A DNA stretch of 64,000 nt from Neonectria sp. B-13 (Eukaryota > Ascomycota > Sordariomycetes > Hypocreales > Nectriaceae): contig NOKP01000034.1 in NCBI GenBank assembly GCA_002682825.1, positions 124,001 to 188,000 on the forward strand, read 5' to 3'. A program made the translations under genes and the position numbers. The notes beneath the pieces are model-generated. The model was given only the letters and a program-made list of their open reading frames with translations. It did no database searches and was not told where the DNA came from. Positions 11,291 through 22,494 of this stretch are shown here, piece after piece (positions within the stretch are counted from its first letter, which is position 1; each line of letters opens with the position of its first letter).

Positions 11291-11600
11291 ATAGTCGCTG
11301 TTACCTTATGGGTTCCCGATAGCTCAAGGGTGGCTGAGAGGCTGCCGGGGCTGCAGAGGCATCACATGATGCAGTTACGAAATACGAAGTACGAAGTATG
11401 AATAGTCGCTGTTAACGTCGATGTGGGTTCTCGATGGCTCAGGGGTGGCTGCCGGGGCTGCCGGGGCTTCATAAGATGCAGTTACGAAATACGAAGTACG
11501 AATAGTCGCTGTTATCTTATATGTCGGTTCCCGATAGCTCAGGGGCGGCTAAGAGGCTTCCGCGGCTGCCGAGGCTGCCTAGGCTTCACAATTGCAGTTT
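11291..11600. repeat. Imperfect tandem repeat, three copies of about 100-111 bp
   Basis: Copies start at about 11291, 11402 and 11502, each with ATAGTCGCTGTTA. Each then has a GGTTC(C/T)CGAT(A/G)GCTCA block, a GGCTGCCG-rich block and, in copies 1 and 2, GATGCAGTTACGAAATACGA. Copy length shrinks from 111 to about 100 by loss of GCTGCCGGG units. No coding sense. It separates the two divergent glycan-type genes and could affect their shared promoter. Confidence 0.75.
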
Positions 11601-12292
11601 GCACGCGAGGCGCCCTCGTCCCTTCACTCTTTTACGTCCGGGTTTACTTTTCTAGAGTTTGGAACATTGAGAAGTAGTTGTCCGAATTAGGGGCGCCTAT
11701 ATAACTTACATGGACAAATCCCCAGGCACTAACGCAATCCTCCCTTGTTGTTGCCTGAGAAAAGAAGAAAGTTCCCGGACACTACTCTCCGAAATTAAAC
11801 AGTTATGGGCAAATGCTGCTTCATCTTTCATAATAGAAGTAGAAATTAAAGCGATGGTCTGTGATTGTTTTGCGTCAGCATCGTACCACACCAGGAGTCT
11901 CGTTATGCTTAGTGATGAGTGACGCTTACTGCGGGGCAAGGGGACAAGGGGACAAGGGAGACAGACCCCTTGCAAGCTCGCAACATTCGACCATGTCAAA
12001 GGCCAGCAACATCCAAGCTTAGGTAGATTAAGTATCTGCCTAAACCCCAAGTACCGACCGCGATTTTCACAGGGGACCCTAATTCTGCTCAAGGCTGTAG
12101 ACACGTCCTGCGTCGTCGTAGTTCTTCCACATCTGTTTCGCACTTGTGCTACGGGCACGCGAGTCCTTCACATCTGAGGAGGAACAATCTCCTGCTGGCC
12201 TGTCTATTATACAGTAGGTCTAACTGCCTCTTTCGCGTTAGATCCTTCAAACACTCCTTTCAGCTTTTTTTTTTTCTCTCCCCCACAACATC

Positions 12293-14672
12293 ATGGCAAC
12301 GATGAGAAGTTGTTTTTCCTCCATACAGCCGCGGATGGCGGCGTTGCTGGGCCCGGCCAATAGATCGGCTTATTTGGCCGCCCTGTGCCTGGTGGCCATC
12401 CAGGTCGGCATCGGTATTGTTATGAAAACCTCACAATCCGGGGGAAGATACAGCTTTTCGCCTTCAGCATCCGTAACAATATCCGAGTTTTTCAAGTTCC
12501 TGCTCTCTTTCGTCTTCTTCGCGATCGAGTGCAGGGAGCGCGCCAGCAAGGGCGTGCGTCCAAAGAACAGCCTTGTTGGATACTCACCAGTCTCGAACGG
12601 TGCTACTGATGAGTACGTCGACGACCGTCGCGACGATGCCGAGGGGGATCAGGCCGGGGACGACGTGGAGATGAGGAGTACGAGGTCCAGTGCCGAGCAC
12701 AACGGCAACACCAATGGTGCCGGCACCAGCACCAGCACCAGTAACGACGTCGGCCCCCCGATGAAGCTGAGCATTGGCCTGTACTGGCAGTATATCCGCG
12801 GTGAAATAACTCCTCAGACACGATACGAGCTGTACAACCTGGGGCTTCTCTACTTGTTGGTCAACAACACCATCTTCGCCTGCTACAATGCGGCAGACCC
12901 AGGCACCATCGCGCTGATAAAGAGCGGCGTCACCGTCATCACAGCGCTCGTCATGATCGTCGCCGTGGGCACGACGGTCTCACGTATGCAATGGGCGGCC
13001 ATTGTGCTACAGCTTATCGGTCTCCTCATCACCCAGTACACTCCTGGCGCCGGCGTCACCTATCCCTTGGGCACCTATCTTCTGCTCATGTTCCACGTCT
13101 TCCTCGGCGCCTCGGCCGGCGTCTACAACCAGGTTCTACTGAAGCGCGAGCCGGCCAGTCTAAACGCCAACAACATGACCCTGTATGCAGCCGGCAGCTT
13201 GTTCAACCTGATTGCTCACGGGGTGGTGCGCCTGCTCAGTCCCGATGAACCAAGCTTCTTCCACGGCTTCGGAGAACTTGGTGCGATTCTCGTCATCGTG
13301 AGCAACGTCTTTATCGGACTGGCAATCACAGCCGTATACAAATGTACGTGGCCTTCCCCTGTTTAACTTTACTCAACTCTTTCCAGTCCCCCGGGACAAC
13401 TTTTATTGATATCGGACATGTGTTAACTGCTAAGAAATAGACGCCGATGCCGTCATCAAATGTTTTGCTACGGCCTTCGCCACGGGCATACTACTGTACA
13501 TCTCGCCCATCTTATTCGGCACCAAGCTAGGCAACATGGCCATTCCTGGCACCTTTATGGTCTTTGTTGCGTCGTGGTTGTACATTACTAGCCCGCCGCC
13601 GCCTCAGATCATCGCCAACGGCAAGAATAAGAGTACCTGGGCTGCAACTTATGTTGTCTCCGGCGCCGTGCGCAAATGGCCTCGAGGAGTGCTAGCAGGT
13701 GCGATGGCGCAAACTATGATCATTGTTGTGCTGCTGTGGGCGCACGATTTCGCATCAAGCGAGGACCTACCACCACCAGAAAGACCCGATCACGACGTCG
13801 TCCTTGACTCGCCGTTCAAGAACACCCTGGCTTTCGTCCGTTGGAACCACGCAATCCCGGAGCGCGTGCCGACCATCATGAAATATGAACCCTTCTTCCA
13901 CACCATGCACCTGTCGATGCGAGATTCGATGCCCGACCAGCGAGAAAGCTTCCTCAACATCACGCACGACCAGCACATCAACACGGGCCATCCGCATGAG
14001 CCCGTGACGGAGACGATGAGGCTTATCCTGAAGAACGAGCCCGACATTGAGGGCATGCTGTTCTTCCACTTTGATGCCTGGATTAGCCCGATGCAGTTCA
14101 TCGGCATGGACTTGAACAGGATGTGGATCCCCTTTCAAGGAGGGCCGAATTTTGTGTGCTTTGATACCGTCCAGACTGACAAATGGGGAGGGGATCAGAA
14201 GCAAGACTTCTACGACGCAGTGGGCGTTGCCGGTGGTCTTAAGCCACCAGTGCTGGAAGACGATGGCGAGGTCTTCACCAACCCAAAACATTATTCCATG
14301 GAAAAGCGCGCGGGCTGCCGTGGCTGGTCCGATATCTACTACGTTCCGCGGCGGTTCTTCCACGACTATATCTTCCTCGTCGACCACGTGTTCGTAGGCA
14401 TGTGGCACGAGATGGCTGTCTCGACCATGCTGCACATGATCGACCGGACGCGCAGCACGTCTGAGTATACCTCCTTTGTTGATCCGCTCCCCTGCTGGGG
14501 CTCCTGTTGCTCTGAGAATCCTGGACCCGGAACAGTGATGTGGTACCGCTGCGGCCATAAACTTGACTTGAGAAATGAGGAGGTGGCCGGGCTTCACTTT
14601 AGCCGCATTGATACAGCAGCTCAGATGTTGCCTAAGATTTCAATAGGTGCTAACAGTACGGATTTTGCCTAG
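12293..14672 (+). CDS. Nucleotide-sugar transporter fused to a glycosyltransferase-like domain
   Basis: Exons 12293-13343 and 13441-14672 give 760 aa; the join restores a TAC codon and an uninterrupted last transporter helix. Residues about 15-430 are an SLC35A-type (UDP-galactose/UDP-GlcNAc class) transporter: the IQVGIGIVMKTSQSGGRYSF start, a charged loop (about 85-155) with a Thr/Ser-Asn run, then the NNTIFACYNAADPGTIALIKSG region and GASAGVYNQVLLK. After a further hydrophobic segment (about 455-475) comes a roughly 280-residue acidic, Trp/His-rich domain with EGMLFFHFDAWISPMQF and paired cysteines near the end (PCWGSCCSENPG), which I read as glycosyltransferase-like. Probably in the Golgi membrane, coupling sugar-nucleotide import to transfer. 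The transporter half is firm; the second domain's activity is inferred. Confidence 0.75.
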
Positions 14673-15256
14673 CTATAAGGCTAGTAATAAGAAAGAAGAC
14701 ACATAAATCTGGAATTTGAGGCAGCATTTCCCCACATACATAAAGCTATACAAAGGCCAACATACAGTCAAGAGATCCCTGTGCCATTGAGGCGGTAAAA
14801 CGGGTAAATGTCATAGACCAGCTATCCTACTCGTTCACAATGAAACCATGCGAGACCCCGGTCATCCTTGCCGGCTGCAGGGTGGCGCAGCGTCTTCATC
14901 GAAAGAGCGCTAATGCGCCACCTCCCATGGGGCAGTTCGTTCACAGGCTGATGCCTCGTATAATGGTTGCCTGGGCATAATTGTAGGATATGCGCGTACG
15001 GTGGATCAGGCCAGACCCGACGCCCGACTCAGCTTGTTACTCTCGTATTTCGCAAGTGGCCACGCGATCAGGTGGTCCTGGGGGAAATCTGGCCTTCCCT
15101 TCGCCAGACATAAAAGTAGCTCAGCCCCGACTGTCGTAGGCACAGTCACTCACATCTCTGTATCTTGACACAACAACAACAACAAGAACAACCAATCAAG
15201 GCAATCAGAACCGGCTTTCAAATACTTTGATCTTCATCTTTCGCAAGGTTATCAAA
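14673..15256. other. Intergenic with promoter of the Alt a 1-like gene
   Basis: No gene seen. A TATA-like box (CATAAAAG, 15109-15116) lies about 145 bases before the ATG at 15257, followed by an ACAACAACAACA leader typical of highly expressed fungal secreted-protein genes. Confidence 0.45.
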
Positions 15257-15776
15257 ATGCGCTCCGCAATTTTCGCTTCTTTGCTAGCTCTCGCCGCGCC
15301 AGCCTTAGCCGGGCGGGAGGAGAGGGTCAAGGTCTCTCACCTCTCCGTGCATAAAGTGGGGAGCCCCGTTGGGGTCACTATCAAGAGTGTCTCATTCAAG
15401 CTCAATGGTGACAACGCTAAGAACTTGGAGTGTTCGGCCTCCAACTTTGCGTTTCCCGAACCTATCGAGGTCTTCCCCTGTGGAGACTCTAACTACTCTT
15501 TCGCTTTGTTTGCTGGCGAAGATGGTGTGGACTTCGCTACAATGGTGTACCACGATGTTGGGGATTCGTAAGTCCACCGTCTGTCGACTCAATCACTCCG
15601 TGCTCTGACACTAGCATAGGCATGCGGACCTCCGTGGTCTCTCCAATGTCGACACCGTCTGCGATAACAGCCATGGAAGTGGCCCCGCCGACGAGATCTG
15701 TGCGCAGGGGGAGCCCGTGGCTTTCATCATTGACGGACCGGTTGGCTCCAGTCCTGGCGATGGCGTTGAGCTGTAA
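15257..15776 (+). CDS. Alt a 1-like small secreted protein
   Basis: Exons 15257-15567 and 15620-15776 give 155 aa. Signal peptide MRSAIFASLLALAAPALAG. The mature protein has four cysteines spaced like the Alt a 1 beta-barrel family: LECSA, then VFPCGDSNYSF about 15 residues on, and near the end TVCDN and EICAQG 12 apart, followed by a VAFII strand. Alt a 1 homologues are secreted, dimeric, fungus-specific proteins, several of them seen at the plant interface or as allergens. The assignment rests on Cys spacing and local resemblance only; a search could place it in another four-Cys family. Gene structure is secure because the splice keeps one clean frame. Confidence 0.6.
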
Positions 15777-16800
15777 AGTTTCGAGAGAGGGTGTTACTAT
15801 GAGGATTCTCTCAATCTACCAGCGAGGTTCCATAAGCCGAGCTTGCTTCTAGGCCAGCCGTTCTTGATATGCCGAATAGTCGAAGAATATCACTGTGAAT
15901 CCCGGATCATCTTCTGCATTCTTTATAGGGAGGCGAGCAATCTACAATTTGAATGGTCGAGAAAGCCAGTAACTCTTCAATATCACTCCAAGCATCCAGA
16001 TCTCAGAGACCAATACTGTGTGCTTTGATAGTAAATTTCTCAGGTGCCTTCCCAATTTACGTCTTTGTACTGCTGTAGTCCTCAAGGTCCTTGAGTAGCC
16101 ATTAACAGATCTAGAGTTACCAGTTTCTAAGCGGCGTAAATATAAGAAGAAAGCCCTCGGATTGGATCCTTAGACGGCCAAAGCGACAGTTTTCCCCGTT
16201 TAAAGTATGCATATTATGGTTCAGCTACTTTGCTTGCAGAATAGGGTCGGGCGAAGAGTTCCGTATGCCAACATTCCCCAGTAAATGTTTTGGCATTTCT
16301 AGAAGGCGAAGCCTTCCATCCACTCACGCAGCAAAGACCGTTTGACATTGAGGGTAGATGCCAGCACGGCGAGGGTCTGCAGGAACAAGTTTTCTGAACA
16401 TGAAGGGCAGGGGCATCGGTCTTTATAGTCGTACGCTGCATAGCTGCCTTACGGCGGCTGGGATAGCCTATGAATTGAACTGAACTGAACTGAACTGAAC
16501 ATCTCTCCAATATAGACATAGGTGTTGCTGTTTTCCAGGTTCGAAGGTAGTGCTGTGGGACTGGTTTGCGGGGCTTCACAGTGGCATATGGCCTGGTAAT
16601 ACCAAGAGACCAATGTACCAAGACCAATAGAGCTGATGGGCCCCGTCTAGGGTACTAGGAGCTAGGAAGCTGCATCGATTGATTGATTGATTGATTCATA
16701 GTCTGTCCCAGCCATCTTTACCGGTAGCTATGCAGCGCGCAACTATAAATACAGGTTTGCCCACTTCTGGCTTCCGAGAGAGCGCCATTGTCACAAAGAA
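15777..16800. other. Intergenic with simple repeats
   Basis: No gene seen. It holds five copies of TGAAC at 16476-16500 and five of GATT at 16677-16696. The latter lies close to the probable 3' end of the LINE relic, which is on the minus strand, and may be its tail or target. Confidence 0.5.
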
Positions 16801-18740
16801 TGTCCTGCGTCTACAGGCCGTCCTCGCACCAAGCTCTATCCCATCTACCTAATCATAAGCGCGCTCCTATCTACAGCCATTTAGGTCGTTCTGTGTCTTT
16901 GACATATCAGGCCATTCCCAGCATGGAGGTCGAGTGTCGCTTCCCCTGGTTTAACCCCAAGCCTAAAGAACTCTCTGCCGTGCTTGGCTGTTTCCCATGA
17001 AGCCCCCACTCGACTTTCATGGTCCTACGGATGATGGATTTCGTGGTCGCCATGAGGGTCCAAAGTGACTCTGGTTCCGGTGCTTCCGGATCGTGGTTGG
17101 TGGCTTCCGTGGCTGCTCGGTCCGCAGCTTCGTTGCTCGGTACTCTGACATATGCTGGGATTTACTGGAATTGGATGACCCATCCTTCGTTCCGGAGTTT
17201 GTCAAGTTCTTGGACTGCCTCGGCTAGGATGTACTACCCTGATGGAGATTTCGGGTTCCGGATCGCTTGGATGGCAGCCTGGTTATCGGTAAAGATGGCA
17301 CACCTGCCGGGGGAAGCGCTGGTTAGATGTATGTCGAATAGCATCTCCAATGCCCATACTAGTCCCCTGAGCTCTGCTGCGTATACGGTGGATGTGTCCG
17401 ATGTACCCATGTACTGCATCCGTTTCGTACAGAGGCCGTCCATCTGGGCCGGTGCGACCACGGCGGCACCGACGAGGTCATTGATGCCGCTGCCGTTGGT
17501 GTAGATGCAGATTGTACCAGATTCCATGGCGTCGTGGTCCTCGATGGCGGTCTCGGCCGACTCGGCGATAGTGACGGATGGCGGGATACCATGGCGGAAC
17601 CACATGCGGTTGACGTTCTCGAGGCGGTCGAGCTGCTATAGCACTGGGGGCAGGTGCGCTTCGACATCTACCGCTGCTCCAGCGGTGGTACGGAATGCAC
17701 CGGTTATGGTTAGGGCTGCTCGCCTTTGGATCCTCTTTAAGTGCACCGGCTCGTATTTTGCTGGGGCGAACTGGGAGCCATGCTGTCTAGCCCACTGTTC
17801 GGCTCTGCGGTGGATGCCTTTGAGGGTTTTGCAGTTGCGTTGAGCAGAGGGGCCGACCGTCAAGGTTGACACATCGTCGATATACCCTACCGCTTCAGTT
17901 TCTTCTGTCTTGCAGACCTCAATCAGATCTGCATTATAAACAAATATAGAATTGGAGATATGCGCGACCCCTGCGGGATGCCCGTCTGGATGGGCATGGA
18001 GGGTGCAGTGTACTCCTGCAGCTTGAGAGTAGTGGATCGGCCGCTGAGAAAGGACGCGATCCAGGATACGATGTTCTCACTGACCCGACGCTTGCGAAGG
18101 TTGTGAAGGAGCCGTCTAGCGAAACGTCGTCGTATGCTCCCGACACGTCGAGTAGTAGCAGAGAGGTCACCTTGCCCTGCTGATGTATTCGTTGGAGAAG
18201 AAGTGCACAGCATGTTCGGTCGATGCTAGTTTCCGGCCCCCAGTGTGTCGACTTGGGAGCAGGTGGTAAACATCGGCTAGGTACGTGAGCCGGTTGGCAA
18301 TGACGGCCTCCAGCGCCTTGCACAGTGTGTTAAGGAGGGCAATCGGCCTGTATGACTTGGGCTGCGTATAGTCGTCCTTACCTTGCTTCCGGAGTACTAC
18401 CGTGACGGTCTCCTTGAAATGCCGAGGGCCATAGCCGAGCTGAAGGCATGCGTTGAAGAGCTTGTGGAGGCTTGGAAGGAGAGTGTCGAGCGTTTGTTGT
18501 AGGATGCCGTTGGTAATACCGTCGGCGCCAGGAGCCTTGTTCGGGGAGACGGTTCGCACCGCCCTCTCGACTTCTGGCGTGACGATGTCCGGGCATTCTA
18601 TCGGTGAGGGGTAATCGTATCCTGCAATATCCGAGAGGTCTGCTCGGAATGGCGGCGGGAAGACGGAATGGCGGCGGGAAGAAAGACTGGCGCGATCTTA
18701 CGTGACAACCCCAGTACGCTGCATTGTTCGCCACGAATCT
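16800..18740 (-). mobile_element. Decayed Tad-type non-LTR retrotransposon (reverse transcriptase and RNase H)
   Basis: Minus-strand reading, 5' to 3': a reverse-transcriptase start (NKAPGADGITNGILQQ at about 18530), the YRPIALLNTLCKALE block, LLLLDVSGAYDDV, the [13 protein letters not shown] block, and a YIDD catalytic box at 17873-17884. Then comes a finger region ([10 protein letters not shown]) and RNase H ([25 protein letters not shown]). The pieces are in at least three frames with stops. The RNase H Asp of YTDGSG is Asn here, and sequence between the finger region and RNase H is shortened. The 5' part (gag-like ORF, endonuclease) is absent. Immobile fossil; ends are approximate. Confidence 0.8.
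18648..18682. repeat. Short tandem duplication inside the LINE 5' edge
   Basis: GAATGGCGGCGGGAAGAC is present twice in a row, disrupting the reading frame just before the first reverse-transcriptase motif. Confidence 0.6.
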
Positions 18741-19283
18741 GTCTTGTTGCTAAGATGCCCGCGGCCTCACGGTTAGGTCCACAACTTAAGTGCAATCTGA
18801 ACTTGCATATTAATGTGATCCAGAACCTACAGTCTATGTGTTTACTGCTATACGTGATGAGTCAAAGTATAGAGATAAGAGTGATCTAGCCAGGTTCTAT
18901 AGTCATTGTGATGTTCAGGTTGTGTTCCTTATTACTAGGCAAGTCTTACGTAACTACTTAGAACACCGGTCCTAAGCTTTGCATATTCAATATTGTGTTT
19001 TTCCATTTAATCGTTATTTAATAGCTCTTCTAGCAATTTTTACCATTACAACTTCCAGTTCCTTCTAACAATATTGAATCACGGTCAGAGTATTGCTCTG
19101 ACAGACCTCTACTATGCGAGTTTACATTATTTCCTTAGATCCCTACTTGCGTCCCTGTTTGTACGATGTATCCCTTTCCGCAGTATCGAATAGGCTACTC
19201 AACCGCGTCCTGGGTTTCTTCATTCTCTGCTCGTGTTGTGGCATCAGTCTCCCTTTCTAGTTTAGATACTTGGGAACGATACT
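18741..19283. other. AT-rich intergenic, nothing supported
   Basis: No open frame of interest on either strand and no recognisable repeat. Confidence 0.5.
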
Positions 19284-19700
19284 CTAACAGTACAAGACGA
19301 TTAGCAGGCGGCAGATCGAGCTGTCTTTGATGTAAGCTGACGTACCAGATATCCCTTTAATACACTCTAGTATCGTTGAGACGGCAGTAACCAAGGCGAC
19401 AATCTGCCCAAAGTACCATGCGTTCTCGGAGTCACCGTTCAGGCGACCTTCGTTCGCTGTTCTCAATGCAATAACCATGTAAAGATGCAGGGGATACTGC
19501 GCTATGGCCAGAATGACTATTATTGGAGCAAACTTTGCTACTTCATTCTGAGTCGTGGCGCTCCGAAATATCTCCGTCAGCCCAGAGATGGCGAACGTCT
19601 TATTGCCAAGAGGTAGGGCCGTAGTAGCAAAAGTCGCTGAAATGGAATCGTGGCAGCCAACACAAGACGATTCTGTGGACGGAGCGCCAGTTTGGGAGCA
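19284..19700 (-). pseudogene. Fragment of a fungal multi-span membrane protein
   Basis: The minus strand is open from about 19700 down to a donor-like GTACGT at about 19345. It reads a hydrophobic segment (APIIVILAIAQYPLHLYMV), a loop (NGDSENAWYFGQIVAL) and a second helix ending ECIKGISG. This resembles the C-terminal half of an uncharacterised fungal integral-membrane family. Upstream sequence has a stop in the frame and no N-terminal half is found. The opposite strand is also open (19555-19809, 84 aa) without family resemblance. Treated as a relic; low confidence. Confidence 0.3.
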
Positions 19701-20576
19701 CGCAGAGTACCTTGAGACATATCAGATTGTTGCAGGCCTGCGGGAGCTCGGTGCGTGGGCGAGGAATGTCTATCTTCCTTGGCTTCGGGAGTATGTTTTA
19801 ACCGGATGAATTGAATCAGAGCCGCGACAAGTCGAGCAGACTCGCGATGAATTCGTTGTCTTGAGACCCGAAATCTCCATCTTTCGCTTAGCTTCCCCGC
19901 ATCCTGACCTTTGTTTTCGTTTTAAGCTTAGACTTGAGATTGTGGTTTAAAAGTGGGGGAGTTAGGCTGTACAGCCATCATCGTCATCGTCGTCGTCAGC
20001 ATTGTCATCATTGTCGTCGTCATCACCATCGTAACTGTTCTTGTCGTTTAATAGTTGAGAGATTATTGGTAGGGTTACAGTCTGAATGTAAGCCGCCTTG
20101 CTTCTCGTGGTTAGTTAGGGTTTCCATCGTACGACCAACACAGAGCAGACTATGGATGCCTAACCTGGACCAGGCCGTCAGCGGCGGCATCGCCGGCGAT
20201 GCAAAGTGCAGATTTAGGACCCAGGACACGCGAACCAATCAAGGGAGTAGCGACGGGAACACAAGGAGCAACAGCAGCGAAAGACATCGCTCCTCTCGAT
20301 CACAGGTGCTCCCTAAGTACCAACGGTGATAATATTGTTACAAATCCGAATCCCCATCCCCGATGATGAGAATCACATCGAACTGGGATTCGCATCCTGC
20401 TGCGAGAACTTTGAAATATTTAACAACATTTATCTGCACATTGAATAGAACTTGGTTTCTATTGTTATCTGTATTGTACGTTAGTGAACGTAATACACTC
20501 TTGTCTATACTTGGAACCCTGTCAACACAAATCCAACAACCTCGGTTTCACCTGTTGGAAACATCAGTTTGCTGCA
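19701..20576. other. Intergenic with CAT/CGT simple repeat
   Basis: A trinucleotide-rich tract (mixed CAT, CGT and CGTCAT units) lies at about 19975-20045. The last 200 bases are the leader and promoter of the hydrolase at 20577. Confidence 0.5.
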
Positions 20577-22421
20577 ATGGAGAATCCCAGGGGACGATCA
20601 AACAAGTGGCCCCTGAGATTCGCCCTCGTCGTCGGGCTCTTAGTGGGACTGGTTAGGTCCCAGTCCAACAGAAGTCTCGGCCAATTTCCCGACCCCAGCG
20701 ACCCCTTCAGCTTTCTTCCCTGTACCGATCGGACTCTTCCGCCTGCACTGAACGACACCAACCCAGGCCAGACCTGGTCTGATCTTTTTGACCCAGACCC
20801 AACACACTGGAACTGGGGAAGCGCCACAAATTCCTCTTCAAGCCATGATCCGTACACTGGTCGGGGCATCTACCTATGCGGTTATCTAGAGGTGCCCCTG
20901 GATTACACGAACAAGTCCGACCCCCGCATTGTACGGCTTGCAGTCACCAAGTATCAGGTGTCCGGCCTTGCTCGTGCAAAATCCGATAGTGGGAAGGGAA
21001 ACGACATCTTCCTTGTTCCGGGTTCCAAGAGCGAGCGCACAATCGTCATCAATCCTGGCGGTCCGGGAAACGGTGGCACCAGCTGGGCCTGGGATTCAGC
21101 CGAGTCTCTATCTCAGCGGTTAAGTGATGGCAAGTACGACATCCTTGGTTGGGATCCACGAGGCGTCAACGCTTCTCTGCCCTCTATCTCATGCGCCCCC
21201 CATGATGCCGACAGGGACAGGTGGAACCTGATAACCAACCAGTACCGCGAGGTCTCTCTGTCCCCTAAGGGCCAGCTCCGACTTACCAACGCCTTCAACA
21301 ACGCCATCTACAATGCATGCAAGGAGATACAAGGCGATCTCCCGCGCTTTGTTACTACCGCTTTTGTTGCTCGTGACTTGGACGAGATTCGCAACGCACT
21401 CGGCGAGGACGACTTAACGGGCTACCTGGTGAGCTATGGAACGGGCATTGGACAGACATATGTCAACATGTTCCCCAACCGCTCTGGGCGCGTCATACTT
21501 GACGGACCCCAGTACGAGAAGGACCACCGTCTTCTCGGAGGGTTTGGGTGGACATCTCTCGATAACGCTACCAATGCCTGGCATGACGGCTTCCTAGGCG
21601 AATGCATCAACGCCGGCCCAGCCCATTGCGCCCTTGCACAGCCAATACATGGCGAGGCTATAACTGTTGAAGATCTCGGTACCCGCTTGAATACTCTGCT
21701 GGCGTCCCTTATCGAGCAGCCCATCTCCCTTTACACCACCGCAAGCGGCCCTGCTATCCTTACCTACTCATCACTCGTGGGGTTCATTTACGATGCCATG
21801 TACGATGCCACCACCTGGCCCTCGTTCGCTCAGATGCTCTTCGATCTTGAGAACGACAACTCAACCCTCGCTGCCGCTTTAGTCGATGGTTCTTGGTCAT
21901 ACAATCCGGCAGAGACATGCTCGCTCCAGCCCATTCTACCGTCGTCGTACGAACTCGGCTCCCTGGTCATATGCGGAGACGCCTATGACGCGCCGCTGCC
22001 TCCTGGGGGGGATACAATTGACTTTTATGCCAACCTATGGGATAACATGACCACCAAGAATTGGATCGCGGGAAACCGGCGCTTCTACGCCATCTTCCCA
22101 TGCAAGAACTTTGACATATATTGGCCCAAAGCTGCCGAGGTGTACCGCGGAGAACTAAACAACAATCTCAAGCATCCTGTCCTTCTAATTGCAGTGACCT
22201 ACGACCCCGCCACGCCGCTGCGCAATGGCAGGCGGCTGTTGAAGGATATGGGAAAGAATGCGCGGCTTATTGTCCACCACGGATATGGACATACGTCGCG
22301 AGATCCATCCAACTGTACAGATTCGTTGGCTAAGGCATTCATCCTGGCAGGCAGCGTTCCCAAGGAGCTAGAAACGGCTTGTTATGCCAATGAGAAGCCG
22401 TATCTGTACGGTGTGACGTAA
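20577..22421 (+). CDS. Secreted alpha/beta hydrolase, TAP-type peptidase-like
   Basis: Intronless, 614 aa from the ATG at 20577, chosen because it is followed by a basic n-region and hydrophobic core (FALVVGLLVGLVRSQ), a signal peptide or anchor; an in-frame ATG at 20484 would displace it. An alpha/beta-hydrolase core is seen: oxyanion region VINPGGPGNGGTSW, the DPRGVNAS loop, nucleophile elbow VSYGTGIGQTYVNMFP (Ser-Tyr-Gly-Thr), and a C-terminal TAP-like domain with Asp in TYDPATPLRNG and His in GYGHTS. Related fungal proteins are annotated as secreted tripeptidyl or prolyl aminopeptidases. Numerous N-glycosylation sequons fit secretion. It is unlikely to be part of the downstream catabolic cluster. 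Substrate unknown. Confidence 0.85.
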   Translation: MENPRGRSNKWPLRFALVVGLLVGLVRSQSNRSLGQFPDPSDPFSFLPCTDRTLPPALNDTNPGQTWSDLFDPDPTHWNWGSATNSSSSHDPYTGRGIYLCGYLEVPLDYTNKSDPRIVRLAVTKYQVSGLARAKSDSGKGNDIFLVPGSKSERTIVINPGGPGNGGTSWAWDSAESLSQRLSDGKYDILGWDPRGVNASLPSISCAPHDADRDRWNLITNQYREVSLSPKGQLRLTNAFNNAIYNACKEIQGDLPRFVTTAFVARDLDEIRNALGEDDLTGYLVSYGTGIGQTYVNMFPNRSGRVILDGPQYEKDHRLLGGFGWTSLDNATNAWHDGFLGECINAGPAHCALAQPIHGEAITVEDLGTRLNTLLASLIEQPISLYTTASGPAILTYSSLVGFIYDAMYDATTWPSFAQMLFDLENDNSTLAAALVDGSWSYNPAETCSLQPILPSSYELGSLVICGDAYDAPLPPGGDTIDFYANLWDNMTTKNWIAGNRRFYAIFPCKNFDIYWPKAAEVYRGELNNNLKHPVLLIAVTYDPATPLRNGRRLLKDMGKNARLIVHHGYGHTSRDPSNCTDSLAKAFILAGSVPKELETACYANEKPYLYGVT

Positions 22422-22494
22422 AGCAGCACCTACACAGTGCGGGAGCATCTTAATACAAAGATCCATTAAGGCTTGAACTAAGTTAGTGAAGCTA

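Larger units (their letters stand above)
10939..12292. promoter_or_regulatory. Shared divergent promoter region of the glycan-type gene pair
   Basis: 1.35 kb between the starts of the three-domain gene (minus) and the transporter fusion (plus). Besides the two repeat blocks it has a GGGGACAA tandem run around 11936-11957 and a pyrimidine-rich tract (T-run at about 12265-12280) directly before the ATG at 12293. Opposed open frames at 11706-12158 show no family resemblance and are not called as genes. Confidence 0.45.

Noticed and set aside
11706..12158. 150-aa minus-strand open frame in the divergent promoter
   Set aside because: No family resemblance; the opposite strand is open too and composition is that of intergenic DNA.
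13767..14597. 276-aa open frame on the minus strand
   Set aside because: It lies wholly inside exon 2 of the transporter fusion, whose own frame has strong coding character; the His/Val-rich translation is a shadow.
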